Origin: Rhodothermaceae bacterium
GTDB taxonomy: Bacteria; Bacteroidota; Rhodothermia; Rhodothermales; Rubricoccaceae
NCBI GenBank assembly: GCA_013003465.1
Contig: JABDIZ010000113.1
Location: forward strand, 1 to 8,793
Length of the DNA stretch: 8,793 nucleotides
Direction: 5' to 3'
In this document: piece by piece, positions 1 through 7,389 of the stretch
How positions within the stretch are numbered: position 1 is the stretch's first letter
Layout of the letters: each line of letters starts with the position of its first letter
Program-made: the position numbers and the translations under genes
Notes under the pieces: model-generated
What the model saw: the letters and a program-made list of their open reading frames with translations, nothing else
Databases searched by the model: none
Told to the model about the DNA's origin: nothing

Positions 1-21
1 GGCCCTACCCGGGAGCGCCGC

Positions 22-1041
22 TCACCAGTCGGTCTCGGTCCGCATCTGGTCGATGTCGTCGTGGGCCTCGAGCCAGCGCTCGGCGTCGATGGCGGCCATG
101 CAGCCGGTCCCGGCGGCCGTCACGGCCTGCCGGTAGACGTGGTCCTGCGCATCGCCGCAGGCGAAGACGCCCGGCACGTTGGTGTAGGTCGAGTCGGGCT
201 TCGTCTGGATGTACCCGGCGTCGTCCATATCGAGCCAATCCCGGAAGATGTCGGTGTTGGGCTTGTGGCCGATGGCGACGAAGAAGCCCTGAACCGGGAG
301 CGTCCGCTCCTCGCCCGTCTCCACGTTGCGGAGCTGGACGCCTTCGACGGCCTTGTCGCCGAGCACATCGGTCACGGTGGTGTTCCAGAGGAACTCGATC
401 TTGTCGTTCGCCATCGCGCGCTCCTGCATGATCTTAGAGGCGCGGAGCGTGTCGCGGCGGTGGATGACGTAGACCTTAGTGGCGAAGCGCGTCAGGAAGA
501 GGGCCTCCTCCATCGCCGTATCGCCGCCACCGACGATAGCGACCTCTTCGTTTCGAAAGAACGCGCCGTCGCAGGTGGCGCAGGCCGAGACGCCGTAGCC
601 GAGGAGCCGCTTCTCGTTCTCCAGGCCGAGGTACTTGGCGCTCGCGCCGGTCGAGATGAGGACCGTGTCGGCGAGGATCGGTGTCGTGTCGTCCACGAGC
701 AGGCGGAAGGGGCGCTCCGAAAAATCGACGGCCGTAACGGTTCCGTAGCGGAGGTCGGCGCCGAACCGCGTGGCCTGGGCCTCGAAGAGCTGCATCATCT
801 CCGGTCCCATGATGCCGTCCGGGAAGCCAGGGTAGTTCTCCACGTCGGTTGTGGTGATGAGTTGGCCGCCGGGCTGGATGCCCTGAAACACGAGCGGCTC
901 CAGGTTCGCGCGGGCCGCATAGAGCGCTGCCGTCAGGCCCGCAGGCCCCGTGCCGATGACGACGACGGCGTGGCGCTCGGCGTCCGTGAAGTCTGTGCCT
1001 GTGAAGGCCGCGAGGTCCGGGGTTCCGTTGGATGTGTTCAT
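22..1041 (-). CDS. trxB: Thioredoxin-disulfide reductase (NADPH, FAD)
   Basis: This cytoplasmic flavoprotein passes electrons from NADPH through FAD and a redox-active cysteine pair to oxidised thioredoxin. The 339-residue protein shows the full low-molecular-weight TrxB pattern. The FAD-binding glycine motif GTGPAG is at residues 30-35, followed by GGQL and the ENYPGFP segment. The active-site pair is CATC at 154-157, inside SACATCDG. The NADPH-binding motif GGGDTAMEE starts at 171 and HRR is at 194-196. The C-terminal FAD motif is ACGDAQD, then RQAVTAAGTG. Length is close to the usual 310-340, with about 20 extra N-terminal residues before the first beta strand. The ATG at 1041 has no clear Shine-Dalgarno sequence. 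It follows trxA on the same strand after a 75-bp gap holding a palindrome, so the two are probably co-transcribed. All catalytic residues are present, so function is secure; the exact start is less certain. Confidence 0.97.
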   Translation of the reverse strand: MNTSNGTPDLAAFTGTDFTDAERHAVVVIGTGPAGLTAALYAARANLEPLVFQGIQPGGQLITTTDVENYPGFPDGIMGPEMMQLFEAQATRFGADLRYGTVTAVDFSERPFRLLVDDTTPILADTVLISTGASAKYLGLENEKRLLGYGVSACATCDGAFFRNEEVAIVGGGDTAMEEALFLTRFATKVYVIHRRDTLRASKIMQERAMANDKIEFLWNTTVTDVLGDKAVEGVQLRNVETGEERTLPVQGFFVAIGHKPNTDIFRDWLDMDDAGYIQTKPDSTYTNVPGVFACGDAQDHVYRQAVTAAGTGCMAAIDAERWLEAHDDIDQMRTETDW

Positions 1042-1055
1042 GGGATACCTGGGTA

Positions 1056-1095
1056 CTGATACAGGCGTAGGGGCGACCGGCCGGTCGCCCCTACG
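1056..1095 (-). repeat. Palindromic repeat element, copy 1 (trxA-trxB spacer)
   Basis: Bases 1066-1095 form a perfect 30-bp palindrome centred between 1080 and 1081. Its core half-site is GGGGCGACCGG followed by the reverse complement. In RNA it would fold into a very stable GC-rich stem. The 22-bp core recurs exactly at 6211-6232. The similarity continues on the trxB side: 1056-1091 aligns with 6198-6232 with about 33 matches in 36 columns, including CTGA-ACA and GCG blocks. It ends 24 bp before the trxB start codon. No run of T follows it on either strand, so it is not a classic intrinsic terminator. It could be a REP-like dispersed repeat, an operator for a dimeric regulator, or an mRNA processing or stability element between trxA and trxB. 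From memory, similar palindromes occur in intergenic DNA of other GC-rich bacteria; I could not check this. Confidence 0.85.
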
Positions 1096-1116
1096 AAAGA
1101 GACGTCAGGGCCGTGC

Positions 1117-1461
1117 TTAAGCTTCCTGGCCCACCAGCGCGTCCAATTTCTGCGCGAGGACGTTTTTCGGGACCACGCCGACCAACTGGTCCACCGGCCG
1201 ACCGTCTTTGAAGAACACCAGCGACGGGATCGAGCGGATGCCGTACTGCATGGCCGTCTGCGGGTTGTTGTCCACGTCGAGCTTGGCCACGCGGGCCTTG
1301 CCCTCGTAGTCGTGGGCGATCTCTTCGATGGTGGGGGCGATCACGCGGCAGGGGCCGCACCAGGTCGCCCAGAAATCGACCAGGACGGGCTGGTCGCTGC
1401 CGAGGACTTCGCTCTCGAAGTTGGCATCGGTGGCGGTGATGTAGGTGGCGTTGTCAGCCAT
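1117..1461 (-). CDS. trxA: Thioredoxin
   Basis: This small cytoplasmic dithiol protein reduces disulfides in target proteins and is recharged by the reductase encoded just downstream. From the ATG at 1461 it is 114 residues, a normal thioredoxin length. The WCGPC active site has cysteines at 35 and 38, within DFWATWCGPC. The buried aspartate is D29. The cis-proline loop is SIPSL with P79, and FFKDGRP follows, as in bacterial thioredoxins. An in-frame ATG at 1593 would add 44 residues rich in proline and basic residues with no signal peptide and no match to the fold, so I reject it. No Shine-Dalgarno sequence precedes the chosen start. The gene heads a likely trxA-trxB unit and is divergent from the histidine kinase gene. 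Confidence 0.96.
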   Translation of the reverse strand: MADNATYITATDANFESEVLGSDQPVLVDFWATWCGPCRVIAPTIEEIAHDYEGKARVAKLDVDNNPQTAMQYGIRSIPSLVFFKDGRPVDQLVGVVPKNVLAQKLDALVGQEA

Positions 1462-1659
1462 GATGGACACGGTGGGATGAAACGGGTTGAACGGCAGCTT
1501 CAACGGAGGGACCGGCGCGGTGTTCTCCGCGGGCCGCGAGGAGTCGTTGAAGATGATACGTGCGAGGGTTCCGCGCGGCGGATAAGCCGTCACCTCATGG
1601 GTGTATCGGATTAACTAGACGCACCAGTGGCCGATATCGAGAGGGATTCTCCTCCGTTG

Positions 1660-3654
1660 ATGACTAGCACCGCGCTCTTCTCCTCCGCAGGACCACTCGC
1701 GCTGATCGCGTTCGTGGCGCTGTCCGTTCCTGCTGCCGCCCAGGCCCCCTCGGCGGTGCCTCTCGTACCCATTGAGCGCCTGCTCCTCGATGAAAACGGC
1801 GACCGGGTGCCGGATGCCCTCGGCGACACTGTGCGCATTGGAGGGCGGATCACGATTGGATCGGGGCAATTGCATCAGCACTGGACCGAGGTGTTTGTAC
1901 AGGACGAGACGGGCGGCATCAAACTGCTTGCTGCGTCCACTGCGCCCTCAATGGCTCCCGGCGATAGCATCGTGGCTGAAGGGGCACTCGCGCACGACAA
2001 CGGAATGGCGCACCTCGCCGATCCGATCCTGTACGTCGTACCGGGACCCCCGTCCGAGCCTCCTCCTATCGAACTCGGGGGCTCGCTGGGACCGATGGTG
2101 CTGGAGCCCTATGAGGGGCGGCTCGTGGAGGTCGCCGGTCACGTGGTGGCCAAAGAGCAGACCGAGGGCGGTGAGATCCTCATTCTCCTCGTAGACAAGG
2201 TGCTCATTCAGGTGTTTGCCTACGCGGATCGGCCCGAGCCCTTCACCTTCGAGGCTTTCGAAGTAGGCGACTACGTCCGGGCCGCAGGTGTGGCGGGTCA
2301 GTTCGATCGGATGGCGCCCTTCAACAGTTCGTACCTGATCTACCCCCGCACCGCAGCCGATGTGACGCGTGCAGGCTTGCCGCCCTCGTTCTATCGGATG
2401 GCGGCCATCGGGGTCGCGTTGCTGTTCCTCATGGCTGCCGGATGGGCATGGGCGCTGCGCCGTCAGGTAGGCAAGCGCGTCGCAGAGTTGGAGGCCACCG
2501 AGTCGCGCTACGCCCACCTGCTCGACTCCGCCGGTGACGCAGTCTTTGTACACGATCTCCAACGTGGTATTATCGAGGAGGTCAACGAGGTCGCCGTCCA
2601 GACGCTGGGGTATAGCGGCACGGCACTGCGAAGCATGGCTCCGATCGCCCTCGTCGTTCCGAGTCAGCAAGACGTGTTCAAGCGGCATATCGAGTCCATC
2701 ACGGAGTACGGAGGAAGCCACGACACTATTCTGCTTCGGACGAAAGCAGGCCGGGAGATCGCGTTTGAGTTCCGGTCGCGACGCGTCAAGCTCGGGCAGC
2801 GCAGTGTGGTGCTCTCCATCGCCCGCGACGTGACGGCCCGTCAAGCGCACGAGCAAGGCTTGATTGAGGCGCGGCGTGAAGCTGAAGAGATGGCGCGTCT
2901 CAAGAGTGCCCTCCTGGCCAACATGAGCCACGAAATCCGCACCCCGCTCACGGCCATCATCGGGTTCGCCGAGGTCCTGACGGAGGAGGTAGGAGCCGAG
3001 CAGCGTGAGTTCGCCGAATCCATCGCGCAGGGCGGTAAGCGGCTCCTCGACACGCTGAACTCGGTGCTCGACCTCGCTCGCCTCGACTCTGGACAGGCCA
3101 CGCTCCGGGCCGAACCGCTGGATGTGGTCAGCGAACTTCATGGCAGTGCCGCCCTATTCCGACCGCTCGCGCAGAAGCAGGGCCTCGTGCTGCATCTGGA
3201 CCTCGACGTGCCCGCTCTGTGTGTATTGGGCGATAGGGGGGCGCTGGGGCGGATCCTGACCAACCTGATCGGCAACGCCATCAAATTCACGGAGCAGGGC
3301 GGCATCCGGGTGTCGCTCCGCACCGGTCAGGACGCCTTCAGGATCTATGTAGCAGACACGGGGGTGGGCATCGAGGAGGAATTTCTGCCGAGCCTGTTCA
3401 CCGAGTTCAAGCAGGAGTCGGAGGGGCACGCGCGCAGCTACGAAGGGACGGGGCTCGGGCTCGCGATCACGAAGCGCCTTGTGGAATTGATGGGAGGGAC
3501 CATTGCGGTAGAGAGCCGCAAGGGCATCGGGACGCGGTTCGTCGTCACGTTGCCGCGCACGCCTATCACAACGAGCGGCGATGGAGAGGCGGCGGCCGAG
3601 CCGCAGGTAGCCGTTCATGGAAAGCAGGGAGCCGAAAGAGCGGTAGCGCGTTAG
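1660..3654 (+). CDS. Membrane sensor histidine kinase with OB-fold-like sensor region and PAS domain
   Basis: This is a predicted inner-membrane sensor that autophosphorylates on histidine and would signal through a response regulator encoded elsewhere. From the ATG at 1660 it has 664 residues. A signal peptide covers about 1-29, ending in AAAQA. Two beta-rich segments follow, about 33-125 and 150-232, with DENGDRVPD (44-52) and VFVQDETGGI; they look like tandem OB-folds exposed outside the membrane. One transmembrane helix is at about 248-267, then a PAS domain at about 280-395. The HisKA domain has the H-box MSHEIRTPL with phospho-acceptor H424. The ATPase domain has the N-box asparagine N539, DTGVGI from D566 and GTGLGL at 596-601. 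There is no receiver domain, so it is not a hybrid kinase. I chose 1660 over the GTG at 1627 because it puts the signal peptide at the N-terminus. The ligand is unknown. Kinase class is certain; the OB-fold call is from pattern only. Confidence 0.93.
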   Translation: MTSTALFSSAGPLALIAFVALSVPAAAQAPSAVPLVPIERLLLDENGDRVPDALGDTVRIGGRITIGSGQLHQHWTEVFVQDETGGIKLLAASTAPSMAPGDSIVAEGALAHDNGMAHLADPILYVVPGPPSEPPPIELGGSLGPMVLEPYEGRLVEVAGHVVAKEQTEGGEILILLVDKVLIQVFAYADRPEPFTFEAFEVGDYVRAAGVAGQFDRMAPFNSSYLIYPRTAADVTRAGLPPSFYRMAAIGVALLFLMAAGWAWALRRQVGKRVAELEATESRYAHLLDSAGDAVFVHDLQRGIIEEVNEVAVQTLGYSGTALRSMAPIALVVPSQQDVFKRHIESITEYGGSHDTILLRTKAGREIAFEFRSRRVKLGQRSVVLSIARDVTARQAHEQGLIEARREAEEMARLKSALLANMSHEIRTPLTAIIGFAEVLTEEVGAEQREFAESIAQGGKRLLDTLNSVLDLARLDSGQATLRAEPLDVVSELHGSAALFRPLAQKQGLVLHLDLDVPALCVLGDRGALGRILTNLIGNAIKFTEQGGIRVSLRTGQDAFRIYVADTGVGIEEEFLPSLFTEFKQESEGHARSYEGTGLGLAITKRLVELMGGTIAVESRKGIGTRFVVTLPRTPITTSGDGEAAAEPQVAVHGKQGAERAVAR

Positions 3655-3670
3655 TACGGCGCTCCTCTTT
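3638..3670 (+). terminator. Weak hairpin at the end of the kinase gene
   Basis: GAGCG (3638-3642) plus GTA pairs with TAC plus CGCTC (3660-3664), with a two-base GG bulge and a loop that contains the kinase stop codon. It is followed by CTCTTT rather than a clean T run. It could partly terminate or stabilise the kinase transcript before the small downstream gene, but the stem is short and it may be chance. Confidence 0.22.
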
Positions 3671-3879
3671 CACCTCATTCCTCTCTCCATGAACAATCTC
3701 TTCCGCGGTCTCCTCGCTGGCTACGGTGCTAAAAAACTCGGCGGCGGCTGCTTCTCTACCGTTCTCGTCTTCATTCTCCTCTGGGTCTTGCTCGGGACGT
3801 GTGGAACCGCGCTCCCGCCGCCGCTCGCGCCGGAGGTCTCCAAAGCCACGATCACGCAGGCTGACCTCGCGAAGCGCGA

Positions 3880-6186
<2,307 letters not shown>

Positions 6187-6197
6187 CGGGGAAGGGG

Positions 6198-6232
6198 CTG
6201 AAACAGCGCAGGGGCGACCGGCCGGTCGCCCC
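6198..6232 (-). repeat. Palindromic repeat element, copy 2 (purL leader)
   Basis: Bases 6211-6232 are a perfect 22-bp palindrome identical to the core of the copy before trxB. The adjoining bases 6198-6210, on the purL side, also match copy 1 apart from two substitutions and one deleted base. On the other side similarity stops at once. The core ends 24 bp before the purL start codon, so if purL is transcribed from upstream the hairpin lies in its 5' leader. No T run follows it. It may be a dispersed repeat, an operator or a leader RNA structure. The rest of the spacer (6233-6467) has no gene, and I could not define a secure purL promoter in it. Confidence 0.83.
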
Positions 6233-6442
6233 CACCATCGGACGGGCTGGAAATTTACGAAACGCGCCTGCCGCCTGCTGTCCCTTGCAGAGCCCTGGTC
6301 TTCGATAACAGATGACGGACGGGGAGTAGGCAGCTTTGCAATAGAGCGGATGGCCACTCAGCCGCAGCACGCGGCGAAGCGGTCGAACAAGGCAACGTAG
6401 ACGCTGGCGGTTGAAGGAGGCAAGGCGCTGGAGCGTGCTGTC

Positions 6443-6468
6443 GGCCTGCAGTGGCGGGTTCTGCGGCC
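6443..6468 (-). terminator. Possible hairpin after the membrane-protein gene
   Basis: GGCC (6443-6446) and GCAG (6448-6451) pair with CTGC (6461-6464) and GGCC (6465-6468), with one bulged base and a nine-base loop. It abuts the stop codon of the minus-strand membrane-protein gene. No T run follows in the minus direction, so termination is doubtful. Confidence 0.2.
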
Positions 6469-7124
6469 TAGGAGGCGAACGCTCCGGGGAGGAAGCGGAA
6501 AAAGAAACCCGCGATGACATACGTCGCGAGCCCGAGCACCGCGATCACACGCTGAGCGCGAGCGCTACCGAGCAGCGCGCCCGCCACGTAAAGGCCGATG
6601 GTCCAGAGCTGGACCGGGCGGTACGGCGTCCAGGCCGACTCCGCACCGACGAGCCACCCGTCCCACGTCACGACGACGGAGAAGAGGGCCATGATGACCA
6701 TGAACGGAACCCGGATCCGGTCGAACTCTGACTGCACGCTCGCCCCGGCTTCCACTGCGTCTGTCGAGACGAGCAGGCTGGCCGCGACGTGGAGCAGCGT
6801 CGGGGCCAGGAGCATGTAGAAGAAAAGCGGGAACCGCCAGTCGGCTTCTCGGAGGTCCCAGAGCGACCACCAGTAGAGCGCGGCGACGACGAAGAGCGCG
6901 GCGGCCCAGACGAGGGGGACCGGTTCGAGTCGGACGCGCCCCCGGAGTCGGACGAGGTCCGCGACCCCTTGGACGAGGTGGGTGACGCCGATGGCGAGCA
7001 CCAGCGAGACCATGACGAGGATGAAGCTGAAGAGGTCGGTCAAGCCGTGGAGCGCTTCATCAGACGCAGGTTGGGAGGCCGCAGAACCTGTGATTGAATG
7101 GCTTGCGGACATGTTGTAACACAT
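6468..7124 (-). CDS. Uncharacterised six-helix integral membrane protein
   Basis: I cannot give this protein a function. From the ATG at 7124 it is 218 residues. After a polar Ser/Ala-rich N-terminus of about 28 residues there are six hydrophobic segments, at about 30-50, 70-88, 98-118, 139-156, 170-187 and 190-210. There is no signal peptide or soluble domain. Noteworthy residues are FSFILVMVSLVLAIGVTHLVQG in helix 1, the aromatic WWSLWDLR after helix 2 and a proline in helix 3 (LLAPTLLH). This layout resembles a family of short uncharacterised bacterial membrane proteins I recall, with a THL motif in helix 1 and a WW motif after helix 2; it has not been checked by search. An alternative ATG lies at 7112. 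It fits better if the predicted promoter is right, because the leader to 7124 would be only about 5 bases. It is upstream of purL on the same strand, but a 281-bp gap argues against a tight operon. Confidence 0.82.
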   Translation of the reverse strand: MCYNMSASHSITGSAASQPASDEALHGLTDLFSFILVMVSLVLAIGVTHLVQGVADLVRLRGRVRLEPVPLVWAAALFVVAALYWWSLWDLREADWRFPLFFYMLLAPTLLHVAASLLVSTDAVEAGASVQSEFDRIRVPFMVIMALFSVVVTWDGWLVGAESAWTPYRPVQLWTIGLYVAGALLGSARAQRVIAVLGLATYVIAGFFFRFLPGAFAS

Positions 7125-7135
7125 CCGTCAGCCGT

Positions 7136-7163
7136 ATAATACGCGGCAACACTTTTTAATCAA
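7136..7163 (-). promoter_or_regulatory. Candidate sigma-70-like promoter for the membrane-protein gene
   Basis: Reading the minus strand, TTGATT (7163-7158) and TATTAT (7141-7136) are separated by 16 bp in a locally AT-rich stretch, unlike the GC-rich surroundings. This places a start of transcription near 7129, just before the two candidate ATGs at 7124 and 7112. The same bases read TATAAT on the plus strand (7135-7140), so strand assignment rests on the better -35 and on the gene downstream. If this phylum uses the Bacteroidota-type promoter consensus, the call would weaken. Confidence 0.4.
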
Positions 7164-7280
7164 CGGGACTTTTTATTGGCCGTGGGTCTCGAAATTGCGA
7201 ATCCAGGTCTGCTCGTAGTCTCGGAGAAAGGTGTCTTCGGGCCATCTAATACGCAGGAGGCTCTCCCTGGCCCTGTTACG

Positions 7281-7315
7281 AAAAGCGGAGTCGGACGCCT
7301 CAGCATCCGACCCCG
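7281..7315 (-). terminator. Intrinsic terminator for the secreted-protein gene
   Basis: On the minus strand CGGG plus GTCGGATGC pairs with GCGTCCGAC plus TCCG across a four-base TGAG loop, a 13-bp stem, followed one base later by TTTT (7284-7281). The two non-Watson-Crick positions are G-U wobbles in minus-strand RNA but A-C mismatches in plus-strand RNA, so the structure is built for minus-strand transcripts. It lies 75-109 bases past the stop codon at 7390. Confidence 0.72.
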
Positions 7316-7327
7316 CGAAAACGGTGC

Positions 7328-7356
7328 GCCGGTCCTCCTCCCACGGGAGAACCGGC
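7328..7356 (-). other. Second hairpin in the 3' untranslated region
   Basis: GCCGGT (7328-7333) pairs with ACCGGC (7351-7356), and inside it CTCCC pairs with GGGAG around an AC loop, with a small asymmetric internal loop between. It lies between the stop codon of the secreted-protein gene and the terminator, so the transcript would end in two consecutive hairpins. The element has no T run of its own and may protect the 3' end. The rest of the 265-bp spacer, 7125-7389, shows no gene. Confidence 0.45.
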
Positions 7357-7389
7357 GACCTAAGACTACCTGTGCGAGCGTGTGGGCCC

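Noticed and set aside
61..1059. Long plus-strand open frame opposite trxB (332 codons)
   Set aside because: It is the antisense shadow of a gene with complete TrxB motifs. Its translation is Gly/Arg/Val/Asp-rich, with no recognisable domain.
1462..1593. N-terminal extension of thioredoxin from an upstream ATG
   Set aside because: The 44 extra residues do not resemble a signal peptide, and the thioredoxin fold is complete from 1461.
1627..1659. GTG start for the histidine kinase
   Set aside because: It would put eleven residues, several of them acidic, before a good signal peptide; the ATG at 1660 fits better.
2839..3654. Hybrid kinase (receiver domain at the C-terminus)
   Set aside because: After the ATPase domain only about 30 low-complexity residues remain; there is no receiver domain or phospho-acceptor aspartate.
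6187..6357. Upstream extension of PurL to an ATG at 6357
   Set aside because: The extension translates the palindromic repeat and has no PurL similarity; the start at 6186 gives normal family length.
6187..6467. Purine riboswitch upstream of purL
   Set aside because: I could not find the three-way junction core or a paired expression platform; the only strong structure is the shared palindrome.
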